Positions 35,161 through 45,346 of a stretch of DNA of 64,000 nucleotides are shown here, in pieces. The DNA lies in contig JAUVXF010000016.1 in the NCBI GenBank assembly GCA_030603695.1, forward strand, positions 1 through 64,000. The letters run 5' to 3'. The translations under genes were made by a program, and so were the position numbers. The DNA is from Natronohydrobacter sp. GTDB lineage: Bacteria > Pseudomonadota > Alphaproteobacteria > Rhodobacterales > Rhodobacteraceae. Below the pieces are notes generated by a model. The model was given only the letters and a program-made list of their open reading frames with translations, made no database searches and was not told the DNA's origin. The number at the start of each line of letters is the position of its first letter. Positions within the stretch are counted from its first letter, which is position 1.

Positions 35161-36567
35161 TTAGCAGCTGTAATACATCGTATATTCAATCGGGTGCGGT
35201 GTGTGCTCATAGGCATACACTTCTTCCCATTTCAGATCGATATAGGCCATGATCTGATCTTTGGTGAACACGTCACCAGCCAGCAGGAAGTCATGGTCGG
35301 CCGCAAGTGAATCCAGCGCTTCGCGCAAGGATGCACAAACGGTGGGGATGCCTTCCAACTCTTCAGGCGGCAGATCATACAGGTCTTTGTCCGAAGCGGG
35401 GCCTGGATCGATCTTGTTCTTGATCCCGTCAAGGCCAGCCATCAGCAGGGCAGCAAAGGCCAGATAGGGGTTGGCTGCAGGGTCTGGGAAGCGAGCTTCC
35501 ACGCGCTTTGCCTTGGGGCTTTCTGTCCAGGGAATGCGAATGCAGCCAGAGCGGTTGCGTGCCGAATAGGCGCGCAGCACCGGGGCTTCAAAACCGGGGA
35601 TCAAGCGCTTGTAGCTGTTGGTCGAGGGGTTGGTAAAGGCGTTCAGCGTTTTGGCATGCTTCAGAATGCCGCCGATGAACCACAGCGCCTCTTGGCTCAG
35701 GTCTGCGTATTTGTCGCCTGCAAACAGCGGCTTGCCGTCTTTCCAGATCGACATGTTCACATGCATCCCTGTGCCGTTATCGCCTTTGATGGGCTTGGGC
35801 ATGAAGGTTGCGGTCTTGCCGTAAGCATCGGCCACATTGCGCACGACATATTTGTATTTCATGATCTCATCGGCCTGCTTTGTCAGCGTGCCGAAAATCA
35901 GGCCAAGTTCATGCTGGGCGGAAGCCACTTCGGTGTGATGCTTGTCCACCTTCATGCCCATGTCTTTCATGGTCGTCAGCATTTCAGACCGCATGTCCTG
36001 ATTTGCATCAACCGGGTTCATGGCGAAGTAATGGCCTTTCACACCGGGGCGATGGCCGGAATTGCCATGCTCATAGGTTGTGTCAGAATTCCAAGCAGCT
36101 TCTTCGGCATCCACCTCGAAGCTCACTTTATTGATCTTGTCGCTGTATTTCACGCTGTCAAAAACGAAGAATTCCGCTTCTGGCCCGAAATAGGACGCAT
36201 CACCAATCCCAGAGGCTTTCAGATAGGCTTCTGCCTTCTGCGCTGTGCCGCGCGGGTCGCGCTCGTAAGGCTCATTTGTGTCGGGTTCTACGATAGACGC
36301 ATGAATTGCCAGTGTTTTTTCTGCATAGAAGGGATCGATATAGACCGAATCAAAATCGAACACCAATTTCATGTCAGAGGCTTCAATGCCTTTCCAGCCC
36401 GGCACGGAAGACCCGTCAAACATGAAGCCTTCTTCCAGGAAATCTTCATCCACCAGATCGCCCACAATGGTCACATGCAGCATGCGCCCGCGCGGATCGG
36501 TAAAGCGGATATCAAGATAGGCGATATCCTCGTCTTTCATAAGTTTGAGAACGTTTTCTGAACTCAT
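35161..36567 (-). CDS. glnA: Type I glutamine synthetase GlnA
   Basis: At 468 residues it has the usual length of the dodecameric GSI-beta enzyme. Motifs include the N-terminal DPRGRMLHVTIVGD, FMFDGSSVPGWKGI, FGPEAEFFVFD, NGTGMHVNMSIWKDG and NRSGCIRIPWTESPKAKRVEARFPD. The C-terminal KDLYDLPPEELE includes the tyrosine adenylylated by GlnE, so covalent control is expected. It makes glutamine from glutamate and ammonium and lies 62 bases after glnB, in the classical alphaproteobacterial glnBA order. It differs strongly from the two GS-like ligases at 12-16 kb. Confidence 0.98.
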   Translation of the reverse strand: MSSENVLKLMKDEDIAYLDIRFTDPRGRMLHVTIVGDLVDEDFLEEGFMFDGSSVPGWKGIEASDMKLVFDFDSVYIDPFYAEKTLAIHASIVEPDTNEPYERDPRGTAQKAEAYLKASGIGDASYFGPEAEFFVFDSVKYSDKINKVSFEVDAEEAAWNSDTTYEHGNSGHRPGVKGHYFAMNPVDANQDMRSEMLTTMKDMGMKVDKHHTEVASAQHELGLIFGTLTKQADEIMKYKYVVRNVADAYGKTATFMPKPIKGDNGTGMHVNMSIWKDGKPLFAGDKYADLSQEALWFIGGILKHAKTLNAFTNPSTNSYKRLIPGFEAPVLRAYSARNRSGCIRIPWTESPKAKRVEARFPDPAANPYLAFAALLMAGLDGIKNKIDPGPASDKDLYDLPPEELEGIPTVCASLREALDSLAADHDFLLAGDVFTKDQIMAYIDLKWEEVYAYEHTPHPIEYTMYYSC

Positions 36568-36629
36568 GTCTTTTTCCCTTTTTGTTTAGCAGAGTGTGTC
36601 CGGGCCTTGGCCCAAATTGGGCGGCGCGG

Positions 36630-37152
<523 letters not shown>

Positions 37153-38649
37153 ATGACTGAAATCCTGTCATCTGCACAAATGCGCGCCGTTGAAGCGGCC
37201 GGAATCGAGTCGGGCGCGGTTTCAGGCTTGCAACTGATGGAGCGCGCAGGCGCCGGGGTTGTCGCTGCGATTTTTGCGCACTGGCCCGATGCGCCGCGCC
37301 GCGCGGCGGTGCTGTGCGGGCCGGGCAATAATGGGGGCGATGGCTATGTGATAGCCCGGCTGCTTGCGCAGCGGGGCTGGCAGGTTGCACTTGCCGCGCC
37401 CATGCCGCCAACAACGCCAGATGCACAGGCCAATGCCGCAGCATGGGCTGAGATTGGCCCAGTGCAAGCCGCCTTTGATGACAACCAGCTGGAGGGCGCG
37501 ATCTTCGTGGATGCGCTGTTTGGCACAGGGCTTGCGCGCCCGCTTGCACCATCGCTTTGGCAGCCCCTTGCACAGGCGCAGGCATGCGGGGCGCGCATTG
37601 TGGCCGTGGATATTTTATCGGGCCTTTGTGCGGATAGTGGGCGGGTTTTGGCCGAAGGGGCCTATCTGCCGCGCGGGGCTGATCTGACAGTCACATTCCA
37701 GACCCCGAAACTGGGCCATATGCTGATGCCTGCTGGTGGCCTGTCGGGGCTGTTGCAATGCGTGGATATCGGGCTGGGTGCGCAGCTTGCGGCGCTCATA
37801 GCGCAAGAACTGCGGCCTGCGCATCTGGTTTCTGCGCCATCTGCGGCGCTGCTGGGGAAAGGGCAGGGGCATAAGTTTGACCATGGCCATGCGTTTATTC
37901 CAAGCGGTGGCGTTGGGCGCGGTGGGGCCGCGCGCCTTGCGGCGCGGGCGGCATTGCGCATTGGGGCGGGGTTGGTGACGCTGGGGTGCCCACCTGCCGC
38001 ATTGATTGAAAACGCCGCGCGGCTGGATGCCATCATGCTGCGCCCTGTGAAAGATGCTGCCGCGCTGGCCGGGGTATTGGCCGATATGCGGGTAAATGCG
38101 CTGTGCCTTGGCCCCGGCCTTGGGCTTGGCGCGCGCGAGGGCGCGCTTGTGGCGGCGGCCTTGGCCAGCAAGCGCGCGCTGGTGCTGGATGCAGATGCCC
38201 TAAGCCTGATCGCACAAAGCGCTGATTTACGTTCCGCGCTTCATCGGGGATGTGTGCTGACCCCCCATGCTGGCGAGTTTGCGCGGCTCTGGCCCGATTT
38301 GGCGCAAAGCGGCCTGTCCAAGCTTGACGCCACGCGCCGCGCCGCCGAGGCGTGCGGGGCGCATGTGCTGTTCAAAGGCGCAGATACTGTCATTGCCACC
38401 CCTGAAGGGCAAGTGGCGGTTCATTCCAGCCTGCATGCACGCGCTGTGCCATGGCTGGCAACTGCGGGGGCGGGTGATGTTCTGGCCGGGTTTATTGCAG
38501 GGCTGCTTGCAAGAGGGGCTGCGCCGTTCGAGGCTGCAAAGATGGCGGTCTGGCTGCATGTGGACTGCGCCCTTGCCCATGGCCCCGGTCTGATTGCCGA
38601 GGATTTGCCCGAAGCGCTGCCCGATGTCTTGCGCGCGCTTGGTGTCTGA
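37153..38649 (+). CDS. nnrE/nnrD: Bifunctional NAD(P)HX epimerase / ADP-dependent NAD(P)HX dehydratase
   Basis: The 498-residue fusion repairs hydrated NAD(P)H. The N-terminal epimerase (about 1-210) shows MRAVEAAGIESG, CGPGNNGGDGYVIARLL and VDALFGTGL. The C-terminal ribokinase-like dehydratase (about 225-498) shows IPSGGVGRGGAARLAARAAL, CLGPGLG, LTPHAGEFARL, LFKGADTVIATPEG and TAGAGDVLAGFIAG. Length and domain order are those of E. coli YjeF. It stands alone; the next gene is convergent and only 33 bases away. Confidence 0.95.
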   Translation: MTEILSSAQMRAVEAAGIESGAVSGLQLMERAGAGVVAAIFAHWPDAPRRAAVLCGPGNNGGDGYVIARLLAQRGWQVALAAPMPPTTPDAQANAAAWAEIGPVQAAFDDNQLEGAIFVDALFGTGLARPLAPSLWQPLAQAQACGARIVAVDILSGLCADSGRVLAEGAYLPRGADLTVTFQTPKLGHMLMPAGGLSGLLQCVDIGLGAQLAALIAQELRPAHLVSAPSAALLGKGQGHKFDHGHAFIPSGGVGRGGAARLAARAALRIGAGLVTLGCPPAALIENAARLDAIMLRPVKDAAALAGVLADMRVNALCLGPGLGLGAREGALVAAALASKRALVLDADALSLIAQSADLRSALHRGCVLTPHAGEFARLWPDLAQSGLSKLDATRRAAEACGAHVLFKGADTVIATPEGQVAVHSSLHARAVPWLATAGAGDVLAGFIAGLLARGAAPFEAAKMAVWLHVDCALAHGPGLIAEDLPEALPDVLRALGV

Positions 38650-38682
38650 ACGCGAATCGTTTCGCCTTTCCGCCTGCCTGAT

Positions 38683-39171
38683 TCAGCCGCGCACCTGCGC
38701 GATCAACCCGCCGATATCCAGCAAGACATCTTCGCCAAACCCAAGCTGGAACAACGGTGCGGCCTGCGCCATGCGATGCACATGCACCCCATCCACCAGC
38801 GCGCGTGCCGCTGTAAGGCTGGCCGCGCCAAACAGAATATCTGTGCGCCAGTCGCGCACGCCCAGCTTTTGGCCCGCGCCAACAACCAGCTTCGGGTGCA
38901 AACGCGCCGGATGCACCCCCAGCCCAAAGGCCGTTGGGTCTATCTGCACCAGTTCCGCTCCGCCTTCATGCCTGCGCATACTCTGAAGAGTGATCACCCG
39001 CGCATTCCGATCCAAAAGCAGATCGCCAACGCGCAAATCCTCTACCCGGCGTGGCCCCACCACGCTGCGCAGCCGCGTTCCAAGGGCAAAGCCTTCGGCT
39101 GCCCCGGTGGCCCGCACATGTGGTTTGCGCGGGGCGAGGGCGGGGGAAAGTGAAATATTGCCTGCAAACAT
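38683..39171 (-). CDS. Hint-domain protein
   Basis: The start at 39171 (MFAGNISLSPALAP) follows AGGAG; the longer frame to 39366 runs back to the tRNA gene promoter and lacks a ribosome-binding site. The 162-residue product has a Hedgehog/intein-type Hint fold: FALGTRLRSVVGPRRVEDLRVGDLLLDRN, ARVITLQSMRR, HPARLHPKLVVGAG and DILFGAAS. In active Hint domains a cysteine or serine opens the domain (for example CF-x-GT). Here the site reads GFALGT, so autoprocessing is doubtful. Hint proteins are common in Rhodobacteraceae; their role is mostly unknown. Confidence 0.75.
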   Translation of the reverse strand: MFAGNISLSPALAPRKPHVRATGAAEGFALGTRLRSVVGPRRVEDLRVGDLLLDRNARVITLQSMRRHEGGAELVQIDPTAFGLGVHPARLHPKLVVGAGQKLGVRDWRTDILFGAASLTAARALVDGVHVHRMAQAAPLFQLGFGEDVLLDIGGLIAQVRG

Positions 39172-39387
39172 GACCCAAAACTCCTGCATGCGCTGTGCCA
39201 CGCGATTGTAACAATGCGGTAACGCATGGCCGCAAGGCAGCACTGTTTCCACGAAAGCGACAATCCCCTGCAACTGGGGCGAAAATCGGGCGGGAATAGG
39301 TAAAGCGTAAGGCAGGGCATTTTGGAAATGCACAGGCGTTTTTCCCCTCGCATCCGCTGAAATCATTTGTTAGAGGGCATTCCAGAT

Positions 39388-39472
39388 GCGGGTGTGGCGA
39401 AATTGGCAGACGCACCAGATTTAGGTTCTGGCGCCGCAAGGCGTGGGGGTTCAAGTCCCTCCACCCGCACCA
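39388..39472 (+). tRNA. tRNA-Leu (anticodon TAG)
   Basis: A class II tRNA with acceptor stem GCGGGTG/CACCCGC and D arm GCG...CGC. The anticodon stem CCAGA/TCTGG has loop TTTAGGT, giving anticodon TAG (reads CUA). The variable arm is CGCC-GCAA-GGCG and the T arm GGGGG TTCAAGT CCCTC. The 3' ACCA is encoded. Confidence 0.97.
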
Positions 39473-39528
39473 AATATACCAAGTTGTGTGATCGCCGCGC
39501 GGTGAAAGCCGTGTTGCCATCGGGTGCA

Positions 39529-39615
39529 TGGTGGCCCCTGAGGGACTCGAACCCTCACGCCCATACGAGCCTCAGATTTTAAGTCTGGTCTGTCTACCAG
39601 TTCCAGCAAGGGGCC
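39529..39615 (-). tRNA. tRNA-Leu (anticodon TAA)
   Basis: On the minus strand the acceptor stem is GGCCCCT/AGGGGCC with encoded ACCA. The anticodon loop CTTAAAA gives anticodon TAA (reads UUA), the variable arm is GCTC-GTAT-GGGC and the T arm GAGGG TTCGAGT CCCTC. The outermost anticodon-stem pair is a C-A mismatch (CCAGA against TCTGA). It is convergent with the other tRNA-Leu, 56 bases away. Confidence 0.95.
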
Positions 39616-39693
39616 ACGGCTGCTCTCTACTCTACAAGGCGCGCGGTTCTCAAGGCAGATTCGCGCGGCCTGCTGATATTGCGGCGCTGCGCG

Positions 39694-41028
39694 CTACCGC
39701 TGCTCCAGCAAAATGGCCGAAACGGGCACAAGCGCCACCTGATTGGCCCGCCCTTCGTTGCGCCACAACTCCAAAGCTTCCATTGTCGCGTCATTTGCGG
39801 CATCGCCATAGACGATCACATGCCCCAACTGGCTGGCCTGAAACACGGCGCGATCCAGAAAACGGCGAATGGTGAACTGGCTTTCGGGGCCGGGGTCTAT
39901 CACGCGGAAAATCTCTGCATGGCGCAGGCCGGCGGCCTCTGCTGCGCGGGCGGCCTGACTTAGCCCCCCGGCAAAGGTAATCAGCCCATGCCCGTCGCGT
40001 TGCAAAATCGCCAGCACATCGCGCAACAGGCCCGCATTGCGGGTAAATCCGTCTGTGGGCAGATCGACAAGGCCAATAGCGGTTGGAAAGCTGTCCAGAT
40101 AGCTGCCCAAAGTGACATCCATATCGGCAGGGCTGGCCCCGGTTGGCAGGCCTGCGGCAAGGATCACGATTTCTTTGCCTGCGTTGAAATACATCTCCGC
40201 GGCCTCTGGCGCCGAAGGATCAAGCGGGTTCAGCGCCAGTGTGATGGGGAAATCAAAGGCTGCAACCGCATGGCGCAGCGCCATGGGAAGGCCGGGGTCA
40301 TACAGGATAAGCGCCATTTTTGGCGCGCCATCGGATGTGCCATCATATTGGGTGTTGCGTTCCAGCGCAGTCATGCCCCCGCGCGGCAGGGCAGGCAGAA
40401 AGGTTCCGGCCGCATCGGGGCTGGCATTGGAATTTGTCGCGGCGGGCACACGGCCGGGCACCGGGGTTCCGGGCATGGCACTTGGCGCTGGCCGTCTCAC
40501 CTGTTCCTCTGGCGCAGGGGCAAGAGCCTCTGGCGGTGCGGGCGCAGCCAGACTGCCATCATCGCTTGGCGTGCCGGGGGTATTGAGGCCCGAAATCGCA
40601 GGCAATGTGGTGCTTTGGCTCTCGGGCAGCGGCGGGGCGTTATCCGGCGCGGGGGCCTCGGGCTGTGCAAGGTCTGGCACTGGGGGGGGCGGTGGTGTCT
40701 GGGCTGTGACCTGCAATTGCGGCGCCGAATCTTGTGACGCCATGCCCTCCAAGGGGCTTTCTGGCGGGGCTTCGGGCGGTGGGATTGTGGCCACCATCGG
40801 GGGGGCTGCCTGCTCTTGCTGCAAATCCAGCCGTGCAAAACCGTCGGGTTGCGGGGCGGTTTCAGGGAGCGGCGCAATCTGCGCTATCGGGGTCTCAGGC
40901 CCTGTCTCTGTCTCTGCAACAGGCGCAAACCCCAGACTTGCCCCGATCATGAGCAGAAAAATACTTGCCGTGCCTGTAGCCAAACCCGCCAGAAAACTTG
41001 TTTGCACGTTCTGCCTCATAACTTGCAT
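39694..41028 (-). CDS. Divergent polysaccharide deacetylase family protein (YibQ-like)
   Basis: The start at 41028 (MQVMRQNVQTSFLAG) or 41019 gives about 444 residues. One N-terminal membrane helix (about 8-32; FLAGLATGTASIFLLMIGA) is followed by a long Pro/Ala/Glu-rich linker (about 35-215). A C-terminal NodB-like barrel follows (MALILYDPGLPM, ITLALNPLDP, EIVILAAGLPTGASPADMDVTLG, GLITFAGGLSQ, RRFLDRAVFQA). The catalytic Asp-His-His metal triad of true deacetylases is not obvious, as in the DUF610/YibQ group. It is probably anchored in the inner membrane facing the periplasm, with the linker spanning peptidoglycan. Divergent from trpG. Exact function unknown. Confidence 0.83.
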   Translation of the reverse strand: MQVMRQNVQTSFLAGLATGTASIFLLMIGASLGFAPVAETETGPETPIAQIAPLPETAPQPDGFARLDLQQEQAAPPMVATIPPPEAPPESPLEGMASQDSAPQLQVTAQTPPPPPVPDLAQPEAPAPDNAPPLPESQSTTLPAISGLNTPGTPSDDGSLAAPAPPEALAPAPEEQVRRPAPSAMPGTPVPGRVPAATNSNASPDAAGTFLPALPRGGMTALERNTQYDGTSDGAPKMALILYDPGLPMALRHAVAAFDFPITLALNPLDPSAPEAAEMYFNAGKEIVILAAGLPTGASPADMDVTLGSYLDSFPTAIGLVDLPTDGFTRNAGLLRDVLAILQRDGHGLITFAGGLSQAARAAEAAGLRHAEIFRVIDPGPESQFTIRRFLDRAVFQASQLGHVIVYGDAANDATMEALELWRNEGRANQVALVPVSAILLEQR

Positions 41029-41179
41029 GAAAATATATTTTCGGCTTATTTCGCCCCTCCAGCTCTTTTCTCTCACAATTCCGCGTGCCGATCAAACCTA
41101 ATGGCCCTCGCGGCCTTGACCTTATGGGCCGCGCGCAGGCATGTAGGCGGTAAACCCGCTCTTTGCCCGGAAAACGCGC

Positions 41180-41761
41180 ATGCTGCTGCTGATCGATAAC
41201 TATGACAGTTTCACCTATAATCTTGTCCATTATCTGGGCGAGTTGGGCGCGGATGTGCAGGTGCACCGCAATGACGCGCTAAGCGTGCAAGATGCCATGG
41301 GCCTGCGGCCCTCTGGCATTGTGCTTTCGCCCGGCCCCTGCGATCCCGATCAAGCCGGAATTTGCCTGCCGCTGACACTGGCGGCAGCAGAGGCGGGGAT
41401 ACCCCTTTTGGGTGTGTGCCTTGGCCACCAGACCATCGGGCAGGCCTTTGGGGGCCGTGTGGTGCGCGCGCCCCAGATCGTGCATGGCAAGCTGGGGCAG
41501 ATGCACCATGCGGGCGCGGGCGTGTTCAAGGGCCTGCCCTCGCCTCTGATGGCCACGCGCTATCATTCGCTGGTGGTAGAGCGCGACAGCCTGCCCGATT
41601 GTCTGGAGATTACCGCATGGCTGGAAGATGGGCTGATCATGGGGTTGCGCCATAAGGATTTGGCCGTGGAAGGGGTGCAGTTTCACCCCGAAAGCATCCG
41701 CTCAGAACATGGGCACGCGATGTTGCGCAATTTTCTGGATCAAATCGCGGTGGGTGCGTGA
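41180..41761 (+). CDS. trpG: Anthranilate synthase component II (glutamine amidotransferase TrpG)
   Basis: The 193-residue class I GATase begins [20 protein letters not shown], with [13 protein letters not shown], nucleophile [15 protein letters not shown] and the His-Glu pair VQFHPESI. It supplies ammonia to TrpE (or PabB). Adjacency to trpD and trpC shows the tryptophan role, although it may also serve folate synthesis. trpE is not next to it here. Its TGA overlaps the trpD start. Confidence 0.94.
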   Translation: MLLLIDNYDSFTYNLVHYLGELGADVQVHRNDALSVQDAMGLRPSGIVLSPGPCDPDQAGICLPLTLAAAEAGIPLLGVCLGHQTIGQAFGGRVVRAPQIVHGKLGQMHHAGAGVFKGLPSPLMATRYHSLVVERDSLPDCLEITAWLEDGLIMGLRHKDLAVEGVQFHPESIRSEHGHAMLRNFLDQIAVGA

Positions 41762-42783
41762 TGGATGATCTCAAGCCCCTGATCGGCATTGCCGCCACCC
41801 GTCCGCTGACCCGCACAGAGGCCGAATTGGCCTTCAACCTGCTGTTTGAGGGGCAGGCCACCCCGGCGCAGACTGGCGGTTTCCTGATGGCGCTGCGCAC
41901 GCGCGGCGAAACAGTGGATGAATACGCCGCCGCTGCCGCCGTGATGCGCGCCAAATGCGTGAAGGTGCGCGCCCCCGATGGGGCGATGGATATTGTGGGC
42001 ACGGGCGGCGATGGCAAGGGCACGCTCAATATCTCTACCGCTACGGCCTTTGTGGTGGCGGGCGCGGGTGTGCCTGTGGCCAAGCATGGCAATCGCAACC
42101 TCTCTTCCAAATCCGGGGCGGCAGATGCGCTGGGCGCTTTGGGGATAGAGGTGATGGTCGGCCCCGCCGTGGTGGAACAGGCTTTGGCAGAGGCCGGAAT
42201 TGGCTTTATGATGGCCCCCATGCACCACCCCGCCATGCGCCATGTCGGCCCTGTGCGGATGGAATTGGGCACGCGCACCATTTTCAACATTCTTGGCCCG
42301 CTGACAAACCCGGCCGGGGTAAAATACCAGCTGACCGGTGCGTTCAGTGCCGATTTGCTGCGCCCGATGGCAGAAACCCTGCGTGCGCTGGGCACAAAGC
42401 GCGCTTGGCTGGTGCATGGGGGCGATGGCACGGATGAGCTGTCAATCGCCGCCGAAAGCGATGTTGTCGCGCTGGAAGATGGCGAGATTCGCGCCTTTCG
42501 CCTGCACCCGCAAGAGGCCGGTTTGCCCCTGCACCCGTTCGCGGATTTGCTGGGGGGCGCACCGGGTGAAAATGCCGCCGAATTGCGCGCGCTGCTTGAA
42601 GGTGCGGGCCGCCCCGCCTACCGTGATGCCGTGTTGCTGAATGCGGCGGCGGCGCTGGTTGTGGCAGGGCGCGCGGCAGATTTGCCCGCAGGCGTTGCGC
42701 TTGCGCGCGAGAGCATAGACACAGGGGCGGCGCGCAAGGCGGCAGAAGTGCTGGCCCGCATCAGCCCCCTGAAAGCCGGATAA
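41761..42783 (+). CDS. trpD: Anthranilate phosphoribosyltransferase TrpD
   Basis: The 340-residue enzyme joins anthranilate to PRPP. Visible motifs are [21 protein letters not shown] (PRPP/Mg site, first part), [39 protein letters not shown] and [15 protein letters not shown]. Both GTG 41758 and ATG 41761 are possible; the ATG is chosen, overlapping the trpG stop by one base. It sits second in the trpGDC unit. Confidence 0.95.
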   Translation: MDDLKPLIGIAATRPLTRTEAELAFNLLFEGQATPAQTGGFLMALRTRGETVDEYAAAAAVMRAKCVKVRAPDGAMDIVGTGGDGKGTLNISTATAFVVAGAGVPVAKHGNRNLSSKSGAADALGALGIEVMVGPAVVEQALAEAGIGFMMAPMHHPAMRHVGPVRMELGTRTIFNILGPLTNPAGVKYQLTGAFSADLLRPMAETLRALGTKRAWLVHGGDGTDELSIAAESDVVALEDGEIRAFRLHPQEAGLPLHPFADLLGGAPGENAAELRALLEGAGRPAYRDAVLLNAAAALVVAGRAADLPAGVALARESIDTGAARKAAEVLARISPLKAG

Positions 42784-42803
42784 TCGTGACGGAGTTAGCG
42801 CCA

Positions 42804-43613
42804 ATGGCCACCATTCTGGACAAGATCAAAGCCTATAAGCTGGAAGAAATCGCCAGCCGCAAGGCCGCACATTCCGTGCAGCAGGTGGAAGAGGCCGCAA
42901 GGGCCGCCCCCGCCCCGCGCGGCTTTGCCGCCGCCTTGGCGCGGGCAGAGGCCACAGGCTATGGCCTGATTGCCGAGATCAAGAAGGCCAGCCCCTCCAA
43001 GGGCCTGATCCGCGCTGATTTCGACCCCCCCGCATTGGCGCGCGCCTATCAGCAAGGGGGTGCAACCTGCCTGAGCGTGCTGACAGATGCCCCCAGCTTT
43101 CAGGGCGCTGACAGCTATCTGACACAGGCGCGCGCGGCCACGGATCTGCCTGCGCTGCGCAAGGATTTCATGTATGACACCTATCAGGTGGCAGAGGCGC
43201 GCGCGTTGCATGCCGATTGCATTCTGATCATCATGGCCTCTGTCTCTGATATGCAGGCGCAAGAGTTGGAAGATGCCGCTTACGGCTGGGGTATGGATGT
43301 TCTGGTCGAAGTGCATGACGAGGAAGAACTGACCCGCGCGCTTGCGCTGAAATCGCCGCTTCTGGGGGTGAATAACCGCAACCTCAAGACATTCGAGGTA
43401 ACGCTGGAGACAACGCGCCGCCTGTCTGCGCTTGTGCCCGAAGGCAAGCGCCTGATTGCCGAAAGCGGGATTTATACCCCCGCCGATCTGGCCGATCTGG
43501 CGGGCTATGGCGCGCGTTCCTTCCTGATTGGGGAAAGCCTGATGCGCGCGCAGGATGTGGCACAGGCCACGCGCGCGCTGCTTGCAAACCCGGTGCTTCC
43601 AGAACAGGTGTAA
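42804..43613 (+). CDS. trpC: Indole-3-glycerol phosphate synthase TrpC
   Basis: The 269-residue TIM barrel shows [21 protein letters not shown] with the catalytic Lys, [37 protein letters not shown] and [14 protein letters not shown] 42804 ([16 protein letters not shown]) follows GGAG at a good distance; GTG 42786 is less likely. It makes the indole ring for tryptophan. moaC follows after one base, so tryptophan and molybdopterin genes are one transcript. Confidence 0.96.
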   Translation: MATILDKIKAYKLEEIASRKAAHSVQQVEEAARAAPAPRGFAAALARAEATGYGLIAEIKKASPSKGLIRADFDPPALARAYQQGGATCLSVLTDAPSFQGADSYLTQARAATDLPALRKDFMYDTYQVAEARALHADCILIIMASVSDMQAQELEDAAYGWGMDVLVEVHDEEELTRALALKSPLLGVNNRNLKTFEVTLETTRRLSALVPEGKRLIAESGIYTPADLADLAGYGARSFLIGESLMRAQDVAQATRALLANPVLPEQV

Positions 43614-43614
43614 T

Positions 43615-44094
43615 GTGGAAAAACTGACACATTTTGATGCCGAAGGCCACGCGCACATGGTGGATGTGTCGCAAAAATCCCATACGGCGCGGGTGGCTGT
43701 TGCTGAAAGTGCCGTGCAGATGCTGCCCGAAACGCTGGCCCTGATTACCGAAGGGCGCGCGAAAAAGGGCGATGTGCTGGGCGTTGCGCGGTTGGCGGGG
43801 ATCATGGGCGCCAAGCGCTGCGCCGATCTGATCCCGCTTTGCCATCCGCTGCCGATTACCAAAGTCTCTGTTGATCTGACACCAGACAGCAGTTTGCCGG
43901 GCGTGCGCATCCGCGCCGAAGTGCGCACCACAGGCCAGACCGGGGTAGAGATGGAGGCGCTGACCGCCGCCTCTGTCGCTGCGCTGACAGTCTATGACAT
44001 GCTCAAGGCCGCAGAGAAATCCATGACCATCACCGCCACGCGGGTGGTGCTAAAAGATGGCGGCAAATCGGGCCGCTACGAGGCCGCGCCATGA
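43615..44094 (+). CDS. moaC: Cyclic pyranopterin monophosphate synthase MoaC, GTG start
   Basis: The 159-residue protein has the MoaC core: [51 protein letters not shown] and [20 protein letters not shown]. It converts the MoaA product to cyclic pyranopterin monophosphate, the first molybdopterin intermediate. The start is GTG 43615 just after the trpC TAA, with AGGTG upstream. The longer frame from 43555 lies inside trpC. The cofactor is needed by the formate dehydrogenase in this window. Confidence 0.95.
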   Translation: MEKLTHFDAEGHAHMVDVSQKSHTARVAVAESAVQMLPETLALITEGRAKKGDVLGVARLAGIMGAKRCADLIPLCHPLPITKVSVDLTPDSSLPGVRIRAEVRTTGQTGVEMEALTAASVAALTVYDMLKAAEKSMTITATRVVLKDGGKSGRYEAAP

Positions 44095-45266
44095 TCACTG
44101 TGGAAGAGGCCCTTGCACAGGTTCTGGCCCTTGTAACCCCGCTGGAGAGCGAAGAAATCGGGCTTGCGCAGGCCGCAGGCCGGGTGCTGCGTGCGCCCGT
44201 GATTGCGCAGCGCGATCAGCCGCCCTTTACCGCTTCGGCCATGGATGGCTACGCGGTTGCGGAATGCGCAGCGCAGGGCGCGCGGTTGCAGGTGATCGGG
44301 CAGGCGGCGGCAGGGCATGAATTTGCAGGCACTCTGGCCCCCGGCCAGGCCGTGCGGATATTCACTGGCGCACCTGTGCCCGATGGGGCAACCCGCGTTA
44401 TCATGCAAGAGCATGTGACAGCGCAGGGCGCGGAAATCACACTGAATCTGGCCCCGGATGACAAGGCCCGCCATATCCGCGCCCAAGGCATAGATTTCGC
44501 GGCAGGGGATCAGCTTAGCGCCCCGCGCCGGCTGCGCCCTGTGGATCTGGCCCTGATTGCGGCCATGAATTGCGCGCAACTGCGCGTCAGCAAACGCCCC
44601 GATGTGGCGATCATTGCCACGGGTGATGAACTGGTCATGCCGGGCGAAGCGCCGCGCCCCGACCAGATTATCGCGTCCAATGCCTTTGCCCTGAAAGCCA
44701 TGGCAGAGGCCGAGGGCGCGCGCGCCCGTATCCTGCCCATCGCAGGCGATACCGAGGCCAATTTGCGCGCTGTTTTCGAACTGGCCGCCGGGGCCGATAT
44801 GATTGTCACGATCGGCGGGGCCTCTGTTGGCGATCATGATCTTGTGGGGCCAGTGGCCAAGGCGCTGGGCGCAACCCGTGCCTTTTACAAAGTGGCGCTG
44901 CGCCCCGGCAAGCCCTTGATGGCCGGGCGCATGGGGGGGGCGATGCTGCTGGGCTTGCCGGGCAATCCTGTGTCTTCCATCGTCTGCGCGCATCTCTTCA
45001 TGCGCCCGGCGTTGCGCGCGTTGCAAGGGTTGGGGGCCTATCCGCTGGCCACGGCCAGCGCACGGCTGCTGCATGATTTGCCCGCCAATGGCCCGCGTGC
45101 CCATTACATGCGCGCAACCTTGGGGCCGGATGGCACGATTTCGGCCTTTGTGGATCAGGATTCATCGCTGATCGGCGTGCTTTGCGCCGCCGATGCCCTG
45201 CTGATCCGCCCCATAAATGACCCGGCGCGCCATGCGGGCGAACAAATGCGGTATATCGCTTTGTAA
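44091..45266 (+). CDS. moeA: Molybdopterin molybdenumtransferase MoeA
   Basis: The 391-residue protein has the MoeA domains: [32 protein letters not shown], the MoCF domain [10 protein letters not shown] and [44 protein letters not shown] and a C-terminal domain. It inserts molybdate into adenylated molybdopterin. ATG 44091 overlaps the moaC stop. It ends 80 bases before lexA, which has its own promoter. Confidence 0.95.
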   Translation: MITVEEALAQVLALVTPLESEEIGLAQAAGRVLRAPVIAQRDQPPFTASAMDGYAVAECAAQGARLQVIGQAAAGHEFAGTLAPGQAVRIFTGAPVPDGATRVIMQEHVTAQGAEITLNLAPDDKARHIRAQGIDFAAGDQLSAPRRLRPVDLALIAAMNCAQLRVSKRPDVAIIATGDELVMPGEAPRPDQIIASNAFALKAMAEAEGARARILPIAGDTEANLRAVFELAAGADMIVTIGGASVGDHDLVGPVAKALGATRAFYKVALRPGKPLMAGRMGGAMLLGLPGNPVSSIVCAHLFMRPALRALQGLGAYPLATASARLLHDLPANGPRAHYMRATLGPDGTISAFVDQDSSLIGVLCAADALLIRPINDPARHAGEQMRYIAL

Positions 45267-45271
45267 GCGTC

Positions 45272-45300
45272 TTGACAGGTTTTTGGAACATTGATAGAAC
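45272..45300 (+). promoter_or_regulatory. lexA promoter with overlapping LexA (SOS) box
   Basis: GAAC-N7-GAAC at 45286-45300 is the reverse of the alphaproteobacterial LexA box GTTC-N7-GTTC and is perfect. A -35 TTGACA (45272-45277) lies 17 bases before a weak -10 (TAGAAC, 45295-45300) that falls in the box. A second, imperfect box (GTTCTTGTAATGTTA) follows at 45313-45327. This layout predicts autorepression of lexA. Confidence 0.88.
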
Positions 45301-45346
45301 ATCGCAAGGGGTGTTCTTGTAATGTTACCTGTTCAGGAGGGCTGCA

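Noticed and set aside
39388-39615. tRNA-Leu pair as an integration site for an island
   Set aside because: No integrase, direct repeat of the tRNA end or foreign gene block lies nearby.
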